From Haemonchus contortus (lineage: Eukaryota > Nematoda > Chromadorea > Rhabditida > Trichostrongylidae), in contig LS997563.1 of NCBI GenBank assembly GCA_000469685.2, forward strand, positions 32,793,968 to 32,857,967: a DNA stretch of 64,000 nt. Direction: 5' to 3'. Every line of letters begins with the position of its first letter. Position 1 is the first letter of the stretch. The notes under the pieces were generated by a model, which did no database searches, had not been told where the DNA came from, and saw only the letters and a list, made by a program, of their open reading frames with translations. Shown one piece after another: positions 36,701 to 48,399 of this stretch. The position numbers and the translations under genes are program-made.

Positions 36701-38635
36701 CTGTCCTCTCCGCCACAGTTGTTTACAATGCTTACGACGAACCCGAAAAAGATGGTACTGTTTGTTCTCAGGTCTCATTTACTTTTCGCTGAGAGGCTGT
36801 CGAACTACTCATGTCATTGTTCAATGTATTAACCTCCACTTCAATATGACGGAGCTCCCCAAAGAACGCCTTTGACTGTCGCCTGACTGTCACTGAATGT
36901 AATCTGCAAGTGAGAGACAGGCAGTTGTATTAGACAGGGTTAGAGACCTTACTGCAATTCAGAATGTGTCTGATCAGCTGCCGACCATTTTGGTTTTAGA
37001 TATCATCACCTACGATGAACAGGAGCAATTCTCACATAATTTAAATACGAAGGGCACTGCATAGCTTCCAGTGACTAGTGCTACTGGAAAGGCGACTTGT
37101 TATATTGGGTTTATTTATTTATTTATGAACACGTTGTACAGGACCACATAAGAAGCTTGAACACAGATCATAACCACAATTTTATCAAACACTGTGATTT
37201 CGGGAAGCGATTTGCCTATCTAGTCACGGTTTCCATCATAAACGTCAACTTGGGCAGATCCAACCGCCCCACACCCTCTACGTGTTCGTAAGTCTAATGC
37301 GGTCATTAGGGTGCCAATTCTAGGTCAGGCACCCTAAGAATGAAAACCTATTTGTGATAAAGAAATTGTCAAAGCATAAGGTGGAGTTCATAGTGTAAAC
37401 ACATGTATTCTGGTTGAATAAATGGAAATATAATAGATCCCTCTACCCCGGCTCGGATTCATGTTCGGTCTGATGGGCGAAATAGAAAAATTGGATAAAG
37501 ATCTACTACTTTTCTATGTATGAAATTGATGCTATACGATTTGAAACCATGAGTTCCGTCGGATTTGAAAGGATCTCACATTATGAATGACTTTTCTAAG
37601 CTCAATGACATTACCTTTCTTGATGTGCCTTTAAATTGAAGTAGGTTGAGAAAAAGGCAGTCCTCATTCCTTCCTGTGGACACAACATCTGGACAGCCGA
37701 GAAGCCATTCCTGGTATGAACGATCAACGTCGAACTCTACCGATTCAGACTCCTGAATAAACAGAGCTACAAATAGGCGGCGGTGAGAAGTGGCAATCAG
37801 GGGTCATTCTTATCTATGGCTTTTTCATCATATTAGGAACTCATGAGTTGAAATCATTCGATTACCATTTTTTGGTGAAGCATCCTCCTCGGCTGGTATA
37901 GACAGCTAATTTCTTATCACTGTTTTGGAAAAAGCAACGAGCATTAAGGCACTGGATGTAGTAAGAAACACAGATTCCAACGATTAATAGTCGCCATCTG
38001 AGCTTGCATGTTAAAGAATCGAGCCCAAGAATTTCAGGGCTTGAACTAGAAATTCCTCCGTCTAGTGTCCCAAAAACAGTTCCCCATATAAATTAAGACC
38101 CTTGTCTTGGAACCAAACCCAAAATTCTTGTCACGGGTGGTCGTGGAGGTTTTCTTTTCGACAACTCCAAATATTTAAAGCTCCTCTAATAGCTACTGAT
38201 GCAGAAAGGAGGCATCTACCTTTACTTGAAAAGAACGAATTTACAAATGAGGAAGGGGTGAAGGCTGACTGAACCCGATCGCCGATCATCGAAGGTCCAT
38301 ACAGATTCAGGAAGTCATGCTAGTGGTCGCAAATGGACGGCTACATACTTTCATCAAATTGGGTTTTACATCAGCTGTAGCAATCCCCTTAGCTCAATGA
38401 CGAGTTCTGTCTTCAGAAGAAGGCAGTAAGAGTCAAAGTCATGGGTACTAAGGATTAGGTCCCGAGAAAGACATTCGACTTCAACTAGAGAACACACCTT
38501 GAATCGCCTTTCTCTCACTGGAGCCTTGGCATATGGAATACCTAGATAGCCTACAACATTTTCTGACAGACTCTTCCCTTCGAATGCGATGGAGACTTCA
38601 GTGTAGAGCAACAACGGAATAGACAAGAGTAACAT
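27714..38635 (-). CDS. Carboxylesterase-like protein (type-B fold), probably catalytically inactive
   Basis: Fifteen exons (38498-38635, 37615-37752, 35591-35702, 34094-34246, 33932-34035, 33793-33879, 32906-33002, 32754-32844, 32507-32603, 31429-31494, 30974-31128, 29385-29454, 28497-28563, 28250-28348, 27714-27803) give ~520 aa, the family length. A signal peptide (MLLLSIPLLLYT) is followed by GYLGIPYAKAPVRERRFK, the disulfide segment ending NEDCLFLN, NVVTASVRTGLLG, and the CDLPS...MDCLRS cysteine loop. The C-terminus HMEL resembles the HIEL/HTEL ER-retention tails of liver carboxylesterases. Catalytic motifs are degraded: FSNEK stands where HGGG is expected, the elbow reads AES167LV instead of GESAG, and no GxPHxxE histidine segment is seen. 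All junctions keep frame except exon 13 to 14, which is off by one base at a T run. Confidence 0.82.
29586..30847 (+). mobile_element. Full-length mariner transposon in an esterase-like gene intron
   Basis: A 1,262-bp element with inverted termini TTAGGTTGTTCGGAAAGGAA (left) and, at the right end read inward, TTAGGTTGTTCGGAAAGAAA, flanked by TA on each side (29584-29585 and 30848-30849). Length and termini fit an intact mariner. It sits in the intron between esterase exons 11 and 12, antisense to that gene. Termini match at about 25 of 26 positions, suggesting a fairly recent insertion. The affinity looks closest to the Hsmar1-like mariners, the group that includes the hookworm bandit element; that assignment is from memory. 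Confidence 0.92.
29756..30798 (+). pseudogene. Mariner transposase, frameshifted
   Basis: The DD34D transposase is recognisable but broken. The helix-turn-helix part (FKQGKSAAESHR, later TTRELATHVGCSNSAIHGHL) is followed by the first catalytic Asp in TSDGKWICFD, the WW motif VMLCVWWNSKG, the second Asp in LLDNARQHV and the third in SPDLTPSD. These pieces lie in different frames. Shifts occur near 29950, 30130, 30350, 30520 and 30550, with stops between, so no functional enzyme can be made from this copy. Confidence 0.88.
31660..31935. other. GC-rich island in an esterase-like gene intron
   Basis: Strikingly G+C-rich sequence with many CG dinucleotides in an otherwise AT-rich intron (between exons 9 and 10). 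Frames of 122 and 166 codons run through it on the minus strand but match nothing recognised. A second GC-rich patch follows at about 32220-32400. Probably an unclassified repeat. Confidence 0.4.
33390..33690 (+). repeat. tRNA-derived SINE, copy A
   Basis: The head resembles a tRNA (GTGGCGCACTTC, then GAGTTCAAATCCCGC as T-arm/B box). The body has ATCTCTCCGGGATCAATGAT and a tail (CACCGTAAGTCATTGTATGG, CTGAATGGAA) shared with copies at 34886-35095 and 63545-63790. It sits in the esterase intron between exons 6 and 7. Confidence 0.6.
34886..35095 (+). repeat. tRNA-derived SINE, copy B
   Basis: Contains GCGGTGTAGTGGCAAG as A-box-like head, GGTTGAATCCCCAG as B-box-like element, TACCTGCTCAGGCCAACCAA and the tail ending GATTCTGAATGGAA. 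It is shorter inside than copy A. It lies in the intron between esterase exons 3 and 4. Confidence 0.6.
35121..35283 (+). mobile_element. 163-bp relative of the 378-bp MITE
   Basis: The termini GGGTGCCGGAACTTCTCCCC and GGGGAGATACCGTACCC match those of the copies at 26606 and 42319, but the middle is different and shorter. It lies in the same esterase intron as SINE copy B, 26 nt beyond its end. Confidence 0.6.
35710..37610. other. Esterase intron 2, no nested gene supported
   Basis: About 1.9 kb without a supported exon. A plus-strand frame of 107 codons (36509-36832) shows no motif. I searched the minus strand here for the missing HGGG oxyanion exon and found none. Confidence 0.45.
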
Positions 38636-38636
38636 T

Positions 38637-38652
38637 CTGAAAGAAAAGTATA
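38637..38652 (-). promoter_or_regulatory. Probable trans-splice acceptor of the esterase-like gene
   Basis: On the gene strand a pyrimidine tract ending TTTCTTTCAG stops one base before the start codon, leaving no room for a coding exon upstream. Confidence 0.6.
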
Positions 38653-38659
38653 AAACGAT

Positions 38660-40130
38660 GAGATTTAATAGTTTTGCCACAAAAAAGCTGCAGACACAAA
38701 AAACTGAAATCAGCTGCAATGTTGATGCACCTCTGAATGGAACAACTTGCAAGACGCTAGTTTTATCAGCTCCCTCTTATCAGCAGGTCATTCGTAGAGA
38801 TGCTTCATCCACGACTTATGATCACTAAGCTTCATAAATTTGGTCTACCTTTTCGCCTGAAACAATAAAGAGATTGCAAGAAAAACAATCAGTTATAAAA
38901 AAAATATTGGTAAAAACTTCAGGAATGAAAACCCATCCGGACCGATGGAAGACGAAAAACCATTCTCTCAGCGTTTGAGCCCATGGCAATGCCATTTAGT
39001 AGACACAGTAAGTGTCCAAAGGAAGTCTACTGATACGTAGTCTTGCCTGAAAAAAGATGGAAACGTACTGTAACAATCGAAGCTGGGAAGGTGAATACTA
39101 CAATAACCTCATTCTGTCCACACCCATCACTTCTAAGTCCAAAAAACTTTATCCTAAGAGGTAGCAAGTGACAGAGAGCCTTGATCTTTCATTATATTCT
39201 TATGTTCTCGTAGAAGTTATTTACACAGCTAGACCCCCAACATGAGTGAATCGAACATCGCAGACGAGCGCTCGGTTCATCACTTGTAGACTGGCACTAG
39301 AAGTTTGGCATCACTGCCAATGATAAATTCCTCGTGTAGAGCTAAAACTTTAGGCCTATTACAAAAGCGAACTCGATGCTCAAACTCATTTGCATATTCA
39401 GTTTCTACAAACCTTATTCTTAGACAGGCGTGTTGGCTCGATATCCTTCCTTCATCACCTTCCTCAAAATCGGATATTTCGTCAGCGATTCACACAAAAT
39501 TGTGTGCCGGACAATAGGCTAATTGTATGACCGCGCAGGTACTGTGTGATTGAGTCTAACGTTCCATCATGCTCCGAAAGGCACGGTTCACCATAAAAAT
39601 GGTTGCTGAGTTCTTTCCTCAGGAATACTCAGAGCCCCATGGGTGGCAGAGGGGACTCTCTCGCTTCACAATCTCGGCGTTTAGGGCATAGTGGAAGCCC
39701 TGTTGCTGCCGTAATTGGCTTTTCCGCCCCTCGGTCGATGTCACGTCAGACGAGTGTCGAGACAATACAGATTGCAACCATTCGTTCTGGGACCCACACA
39801 CAATCAGCTGATCGCCGAGTGATGAGGCGATGTTTTATCCTATCCTTTTTTCCTCTGTTATTCTTTTTGCTGCCTTTAATTTCCTACTCTTAGAGGCTGG
39901 AAAAGATGAGCTACTTTTAATGTTACTAGGGTTTTTTTGTTTACTTATGCTTATGAGTGAATGAATTTTTGCTTATCGTAGTCTGTTATTCGCACCAGGA
40001 CATACACGCACGCAGTGAGACACATTGTATGGCTCGTCCGAACGCCACACTCCTCTTTATTTTTCTGGTCTCATCCTCGTCCAACTCCTTTTCAACGGTT
40101 TTTCGAAGCCTTTTTTCACTTTGGAAACAC
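38660..40130. other. Spacer between the esterase-like gene and the 40-kb foldback
   Basis: Presumed promoter side of the esterase-like gene. A more G+C-rich patch at 39640-39840 opens frames on both strands and may be an unclassified repeat. No exon was recognised. Confidence 0.4.
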
Positions 40131-40136
40131 AGACTT

Positions 40137-40653
40137 CCGCAGTTTCTTCACCTTCATCGCACTATTTTCGATCTTGTCTTCCATTTTTCATCATAATCTG
40201 GATTACCCTAGATTATCGTGAGCTGTGCCTCTAATGTGAATCACACAGCACTAATGACACTATGGCACACCTTTCTTCCCAGACTGTTCATACCATACAA
40301 CTTGAGATGGATTCAGATGTTTTCCTGAGACAATGTTTTCCTGTTTTCCTGTACTGATATTTTCCAACTTCTCTCTTGCTGTAACCTCGACATAGCTGTT
40401 GTTTCTGATAATTATGATCTTGTGCCACACGAGTTTTTTATTATAGGTGGGATTCAGTCAAACGGCCTAACGTTTCGACACAATCGTCGTGTTCAGAGGC
40501 CAAGGTCCCACTCCACCGCTCACGCGGAGAAAATCCGTTGGTAGCCACAGGCGACTGTCGGTAGGGAATCCGACAGTCGCCTGTGGCTACCAACGGATTG
40601 GAAAAATGGAAGACAAGATCGAAAATAGTGCGATGAAGGTGAAGAAACTGCGG
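40137..40653. repeat. Foldback with perfect 53-bp arms and an internal 30-bp hairpin
   Basis: Bases 40137-40189 (CCGCAGTTTCTTCACC...) recur as an exact reverse complement at 40601-40653. Directly inside the right arm, 40532-40561 and 40570-40599 form a perfect 30-bp hairpin with an 8-nt loop (AATCCGTTGGTAGCCACAGG in the left stem). Perfect pairing argues for a recent origin. No transposase frame is present. Confidence 0.85.
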
Positions 40654-41105
40654 AAGAAACCGTACTGATATTGATCTCTTCCACTCCCTGTTCCTAGAGG
40701 AAAGGTTAGCCGTTAGCGACATTGCGCACACTGGAATTTTTCATTTCCCCTGCTGCACTTTCTTTCCCATAAAACGGTACAGTCAGTATTACAATAAAGT
40801 ATTTATGACTGTCAACAGTCATCATATTACACAAAAACGAACTCGCCTTTGCAACCATAACCATGAAATATGAAAACAAACAAGAATCAATGGCATTAGA
40901 AATCACAAATTTGAAAACAATAAATACTTTGAACGTCTTGAAATATGCACAGTAACATGTACAACCTATGCGAAAGTAATACTGGTAACACAGAACAGTA
41001 AGTTGTAATCCCGCGATATAGAATTCATCAGTAGTCCATAACAAAAAATGTTGGCAACACGAGATGAAACTTATTACTGGCAACATTTTTATGAGTGATT
41101 AGGTG

Positions 41106-44100
41106 TCATCTGAATATGACAGTTTGAAGAGCATCCTCTTCGCGCACTTCCACAGTAGCTTCGGCACCATCGTTGAAACGGTAGGAAACTCCGCCGTCGA
41201 CAACCTTGAATATGCGTAGTTCGCATGTGCACATCAAATAAGATGGCCCACAATTTTTTGCTAACAACGCGAAGTAATAACAATCGATAGGGAGGCTTCC
41301 ACAAAATTCGCCCATCGCTACCGCACTGTTTCCTACACTCACGGTCCCAATACTACTGTTGTTTAATGCTTCAATCGCAGTAAGAAGGACAGTTGAAGAA
41401 CCAAACTAGAAGTGAAAAAAGGGCGAAACTAACAAATAATTTTCTGATTTTGTATGTGTCACTAGTTACGAACCCTTCTGTTGGACTGTCAGACCCCTTT
41501 GTTTCTTACCCTTTCACTTCTGTTGACCCCTCCTTCAAAGCCGCACGTCGCACATCCTGAGTAAATCACTTCAGTAAATCATGTAATGCGATAGAACGGT
41601 TGACGAGCAGTAAAACAAGAAATGTTTGCTTTCACTTGACTGTTGCAACAAATTTCACCGTCGCTGATAGTCGTGCTGGCCTAACTCTTCAAAAATGATT
41701 AAAATTCTTTGCACACCCAACTAATGGTTAGCTCTGCTATGGGGAATTCAATATTGCATGAGATTCCAGATCCTTTAATCGTTCCCTGACAGTTCGAGCG
41801 CGTTAGCGACTTCAATCTTCTATTACCTATGGCAATACTAATACAACATCGCCCTTACGTTCGCACCCGAGATCCCAAAATAACAACTCCCTAACACTTT
41901 CTATAGAACACTGATCGGTGATTGGTTGAACAGCTTCTCCGTCGCCTTTCCTAACCCTCCTAATGTTCAGTAAGCATTTAATTGTACTTTTAATACCCAT
42001 ATGAGTTATGTGACGAAACTGAGTGAAACATACAAAAATACAGATACACCTCGTACAGAATGAAGGCTTAATGTCACCTATGGAAAGTTTGATGCAGTTG
42101 AGTTACTGTACAAGTTCAAATCATGTCTCCAATAATGGATTCTTTTTGTGCGGTCAAACATGCCAGGAGCAGATTGACACTTTCCTCCAAAACTTCTGAA
42201 AAGAAGCCACTGTGAGTAATTGCCATGTTGATCTGACCCTGTGGACAACCTTGATCTGATGTAAGTAGTGAGAGCCACTATTTCCCTGCATTTCAAATCA
42301 CAGACAACACCTTTGCCCGGGTCCGGGAACTTCTCCCCTAACACGGCGTCGCACACGCCGCACCCCCCGCTTATCGCAGGATTGCGAAGGAAGATTGGAG
42401 CGCGCCATTTGTGAGGTAGGGAGTCCTTTAATAATTTGAATTGGCTGGCCGCTCTTTTCAATTCCAATGCGGTCTTGATCGTCGTTTATATGGGAGGAGT
42501 CATTTTAATTAATTAAGTCTAAATAACATGAAAACTAAAAAGAAACAGAAGAAAAAACGATAAAATCTAATAAAAAAGCAAGGCAATCAACGAAAAATTC
42601 CGCGTCCTATCGATTGGCGGGAGTACGGTAACTGCAGTGAAGTTTGCCGCATACCGCAAGGGAGAATGCCGCGATAGGGGAGAAGTTCCGTTACCCCCCT
42701 TTGCCCTCTCCAGTTCGCGACAGTTTGCTAGAAAGAAAGCCAAGTTGTCCGCTACGTCTTCCATCCCACGCGTGTGTAACAGTAATAGTGCCGAATTCGT
42801 CGATCAAATTCTGGGAAAAGAAAGTACACTCACTAGATGAGCATCATATCCACGGCTCTTCACACAAATTTTTTCCGCAAATCCACGAGGTGTTGACGGG
42901 GAAAATGTTGCATTGAAGATTGGATCCCGTACTGTGAACGCCATGCCTAAAAACCACCGTTTGTACATTGAGCTTCTCATGAAGAAGAACAAAGAATGCA
43001 ATAGACACGTACGTAGTGAGTCTGGCTCAAATATGAGTTGCTGATTGAACTTGGTACAAATATCGCTAACCATTTGCTTGTCATCGGCTGGGAGAGCAAC
43101 CTACAAAGCCTCATGAATATACTCACAGAATGTTTATAAGATCAAGTAAATCGACGCGCTCCAGAAATACAAAAAAAATAAAGCAAAATGAGTAGCAAGA
43201 GTTCGATTGGGTTTTGCTGTAGGATATTTACATACTGAAAAACCATTTCTTTTCAAAAACACCGATTATGACGATTCATATAGTTTTGAGGCGGTGGTGA
43301 TCGTGTCGTAATCTGCCTCCATTAAAAGTACTGCGAAGCACACCATCACAAAGTAGTTACTACTCATTCATGGACAAAAGTGTTTTTTTTTCAAAACCCT
43401 TTAGTTTTCGAGTAGCCTTTCGGAACAGATTTACAGAAACAGCCCGCAATTAAAGCATGAAAAATTGGGTACGATTTTAGTTGCAAATGTATGACTCCAG
43501 ATTCTCTTGTCCATTAGCGATGTTCACAACAATTTTTTGACAATTTGAAAGATTTGAAATATCCGAACGTAGCATTTAGCAAGTTCGCACAGCTCATGAG
43601 TTCTCATACTAGCTAGATTTCATGGCTACCGCTTATTCGGCAAGTATTCGAAAAGCTTTTCTAATTCTGATCACCTTACAGGAGAGCAGTTTCTTTTACT
43701 AGTTAACACATAAAATGCCTGCCTATGAGTTTTTGCACCAATGTGTATGCCGCACCACTGAACATAATCTTTGCTAAGCAAATCGGTCACATAGTACAGA
43801 AAAGGCTAAACCCCAGTGTTCAAACTTCCGATAACCATATGTTCCCTAATTACCAGGGTTTTTTCTTATAAGTGGTGGAAAACGGTATAGTTGTACGCAG
43901 GGAATTCTTCCTCATGCTGCCTAGATGTCAGCTGCTAGCAGCTTAAGCACAAAGTCGTCAACAGAAAAACGAGGTAGCAAACTGCTCTTCTATTCTTATG
44001 GGATCTTCTATTCGATGGGATTGATGAAATAACTAGCGAAAGAGTAAACAGTTCTACCATGAGGACGGTTCAATCTGTTACACCATGTGGACTGACGCAC

Positions 44101-47100
44101 TTTGTGCTTGTAAGTGTCACTCTCAAAAACGAGCCCGCCATCTCTCCACAACGAGTGTTCAGCATCGTATGATATCTTCAAAATCAACGAGCCCTAGTCC
44201 GAGTCCAAGTGTTTTTTTAGCCAAAAATTCAAGAAGAACTGGACCTGGGGTCAAGAGAGAAGGTAGGCCTGTACGGACAACCGGAATACCCGAAAGCATC
44301 GAGATAGTCAGAAGCTCAATGCTACACTTGTCGTATTTTACAACCCCTGCAAAACCTAATGTGTAGAGCGCTTGGTTTTACAGGAAGAGGCGGCAGCCCG
44401 TATGCCCACTTAATGGGAACCTCTTTGAGATTCGTGAGGGAAATATTTGGTGGACGTTCGATTTCCGGGGAAAGCAACATTTCATGTCTGCGAGCTCGTA
44501 GAAATTTTTTTGTGATTTCCTTCCCAAGGAGTCATCTGAAGGAGTCTTGACCTTCGAACATGTCGAAGGTCCATACGCAACTGAAGGTGGCAACCCGCAA
44601 AAATTACAAATGCCGCAATTAGGTGTCAGTAAGAGCCGGCGAAATTTCAGAGTACGCTCGCGACACCAATGCAACAATTGTGGGTAACATTTGACAACCA
44701 ATTATGTTGAAAGTGTTCTATTTGAATCATGGAGACGCTGTGAGAAAATAATCATATTTACAATAATGTGTACCATCAACTCAAAAACGGAGAACACTAT
44801 TGCAGTACCCGATACAACTATTTTTCATTAACGTGCTTAACATAGTTAATAAGCAAGATGAGGGGTTCAAAAGATTGAAGTAGAATGCTCAATTTATGAG
44901 ACTCGACGAATGATTCTGTATGGCAGTGATATTTCGAGGTAATCCGGAAAAGAACGCAATCACGGTTTCTCGTGAATATGGTAAAACCCATAAATGCGAA
45001 TTTCAGTTTCTATGAGAGCTGAGCATAGCACCCCACCAATTACTGACACAACTGCGATAGTCATAGATGACCGACAAAATGGTTGCATACAATGACTCGT
45101 GTTAGGCAGGGAAGCTTGGTAAAATAAGTGCTCGAAATAATGAGCCAAGTGAAATGACTGCTGTTCTCCAACAAAGATACTCGAAAGAGACATGAAAAGA
45201 ATAATGAAAGAAAAACCTATTCTCACATTGCACTGTTCTGACGTTATTCGCAACAATTCGGATACGCACTGCTCAGTTAATTTGTTGATATTGAAATACC
45301 AAGAAGTTGATCCAGTGCCTGAATAGAAAACGAAATAAAACAGTTTGTTACAAAACGCTGTTCTAATACGAGCAGCGTGATTCTGAAAATTAAACAAACG
45401 AAAACAAGACAGACTAGTAGAATACTGAAAGACATAGAATTATATGAAAAAGATAAATCGGTGTGGTTTCGATGGTAAAACCGAATAATGGAATTGAAAA
45501 CAAATAAGAACGTCGAAAAACAAGGTAAACGTGACAGAGTAGGTATCGCTGAAAACAGCCTGTTTGAAGTTCCAATTAAACTCGAGAAGCTTGGAAACAA
45601 AATCCTTTTCTAAACTAAAGAGTTTGGAATTTGGATATGATTAAGTAGACTACTCTGAGCTGCGGCAATCTTGAACTATAATCTAGTCGTGCTTCGTGAA
45701 ATCCGATGTTTCGGTATTATGTAATGCACAATTTAACGAAAAAATTCTCCATTCTATGAGTGTTGACTCTCAGCTTCAGTCAATTAGTTTTGGGACAATT
45801 TCAAGCTCACACAATGGTATGTCAGGTAAGCAAAACGACCCCTTCCAGCACTTACTGACGTTCATCTTCGATCAAGATAAAATAATAGTCATCAAAAACT
45901 GATTACCATAATCATGCTAAGGTACTGAGAAGGAAATAAAATTTGGCCACAAGTTATTTGGAAAAATCAAGCCTGCTGGCTCAAAGAGCATTAGTAAGTT
46001 GTACTAGGAAATAAATATTGTACTATAAATGCGAGCACTAGGAAATTATGTGTCAAAACAAAATCCCAACAAAAAAGAGCTACCACAACCTACCGGATAG
46101 CATACCACTACAACTGCCCTCGGAACCCTTTTTCATGAAATCTCATCCAAGCTCACAATCACAAAGAAATAGACATTTTCGTTTCTATAAAACATCCGAG
46201 ACGAAGATCAAACTAGTTCCGTAACTTGTGAAACACTTGAATGTTCCCGAATATCACTTTCTTTGGATAGAAACGACCATGGAATGTTATGAAATGTAAA
46301 AAACCCATACAATGGTCTTAAGGTTTAGAGCCCTTTAAGAAATTTACGCACGCTTCACCTGCTACTGCCTTTATGCCCCACGAATGCTCGCTCCAAACCG
46401 ATTACTCTTACACTGTACCATTTTTCCCCCGAAATTTCGAGCTTTCAACAACTTTAACCCTTTAACAACTATGCTACTTTTTCATCAAAACATTGAACGC
46501 ATACCTGTACAGATAGCAATACCACTGCTTTTTTGTTTGACCATTTTTCCATTATCGATCTGTATTTCATAGTATGATACCCGTGATGAAAGGCTTTCTC
46601 CAATAAAAACTTCATTCAGCGCAAGAACGGGTAACTGCATCGTGACTCTTTCTGGTGGCGAACGCTGACGTTTCCTATGATAACGAAAAATATCTGGTAG
46701 AAACACACTGGCATTGTGGCTTACTTTGACTTTTTCACGTTGCATATGCCGTCCTCCCTTGGAGGGGTAGCTCCTTGATTGGCGTGACAGAAGGCAGAAG
46801 ATGCTGTTACATGGCCATCCATCCATCGCGTTGTGGCTGGCATTCGATTTAACTGTTGATCGTGAAGTTCAATTGAATCGCCGACACCCGCTTGTCTATC
46901 ACCACTCAGAGTTATGCGAATCCGTTGGCGATACAACCAGCTTCAAAAGAGAAAGTCAAATATAACTGAGTTACAGAGATTTCTATTGAAATAAAAGCTA
47001 TTTAAAAAGGAAATTTCGGATGATACAACCTGTAATAACCTTCCCTCCCCCTGGTACACAGTTTAAGCAACAAAAAAAGTTACAATGACATAGTACTTGC

Positions 47101-48397
47101 TTAGGAAATATGAGATATTTTTCTAACCGGAACGAACGAAAATAGCAGAATCAAATGGCTCACTGGAAATCTCCATCAAGCAACCGCTGCAACGCCGATC
47201 GGAAATGTTCTTTCGGTAATTTTCGCATTAAGCACATATATCCTTCCGATCTCAAAAAAATAAAGCAATCGTTTCAAGGAGATAGCGGATGTAGAAAAAT
47301 CAAAATACCCTTGAGGATCAGTGTTGATGCCTATGACGGGCTTGTTTCTCTGATGTATGCGTGAAGCTCCAAGCAAAAATGTCCCGTCTCCACCAGCAGT
47401 CATCACAACGTCTGCCCAATTCACTGCTTCTTCTGTGTAATCGAACCTTTGGACGACCTTTGATTCCACACCAGCTCGTCTGAACAAACATACATCAACT
47501 GTACTGACAAAGAATTATTTAAAGACACTCATACCTTATCTGAATTTTTACAAATTTTTGCTACTAATCGGTCCAACACAAGCACTAAAGGGACCAAAAC
47601 AGCTTATTCAGTTATACTCAGCACAGTCACCTTAACGAATCAAGACGGCGCAAGTGATTCGCCTCACACTCCCTATCGCTATGGTACTTCCTTTGAGGCG
47701 AATGTATTTTTCAGCCCCGTAGCCCTTTTTCTAATGAGCTAACTGCCTTGAAAACGAGGGAAATCCATTTCTCACTCGATTCGAGGTGTGAATAATGCCT
47801 TCGCCATAAACACAAAGGTAAAATAACATAAATATTACTGAAGCTTTTGACAGCAATATAAACAGACACAAAGGATATACACTATTCTACCGGAATGAAG
47901 AGCAAATAAACATACTCAAGTTCTGACTGAATGGTCTGCAAATATGTTTGATGGATCTGATGCTTCTTTAACAAATGGTTATAATCTGATCCACGTCGTT
48001 TCAGCTGAAGAAAAACATAAATGTGCGAAAAGCATAGAAAGTGAAGGACAACCCACCAATGCCTCGAGTTTTCTGTCATCATCTTCTCCGGATACCCGCT
48101 TCTCGAATTCATATCGGGTAATTTTACTAAGGATGAGCACTTTTTTTGGACGGAACGACGGTTTCTATAACTACGCTTCTGTAGCTCTATTTGCCAATAG
48201 GAAAAAAACGAAAGAATACTTCCATAAAACACGTCAATAGTAACTCTCCAAGTGCACCGGAGAAAATGAAAAATCAAAAAAAAATGGAATCCACTCACCT
48301 CGGTTGCCAATCCAGAGCTTGTCCTGCAATTCATTGCGGCATAAGGCACAGGATCGCGATAGAGAGCCGCTGCTAATGACTGAGGAAGCAGACGCAT
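41106..48397 (-). CDS. NADK2: Mitochondrial-type NAD kinase
   Basis: Phosphorylates NAD+ to NADP+; the animal NADK2 family works in the mitochondrial matrix. Eleven exons (48299-48397, 48057-48164, 47916-48004, 47309-47479, 47164-47250, 46725-46940, 46505-46674, 45227-45318, 43013-43100, 42834-42946, 41106-41204) join with consistent phases to 443 aa; human NADK2 is 442. The N-terminus MRLLPQSLAAALYRD is Arg-bearing and hydrophobic, like a mitochondrial presequence. Then come FRPKKVLILSKITRYEFEK, the GGDG motif at 128-131, NTDP at 151-154 with SEGYMCL, LALNEVFIGESLSSR, SSGIAICTGTGS and the C-terminal VDGGVSYRFNDGAEA. Exon 5 uses an unusual GAG acceptor. A 378-bp MITE lies in intron 10. The in-frame upstream Met (MDTETGHS) is an alternative start. 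Confidence 0.92.
42319..42696 (-). mobile_element. 378-bp MITE, copy 2
   Basis: Same length and termini as the copy at 26606-26983, in the opposite orientation (GGGTCCGGGAACTTCTCCCC on the left edge; inverted form ending GTTACCC on the right). It lies within NADK2 intron 10. The internal sequence is closely similar along its length. Confidence 0.8.
43105..45220. other. NADK2 intron 8, no nested gene supported
   Basis: A plus-strand frame of 93 codons (44085-44366), Ser/Arg-rich, is followed by one of 63 codons. Neither has a motif or start/splice context that would make it a gene. Confidence 0.4.
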
Positions 48398-48399
48398 AC

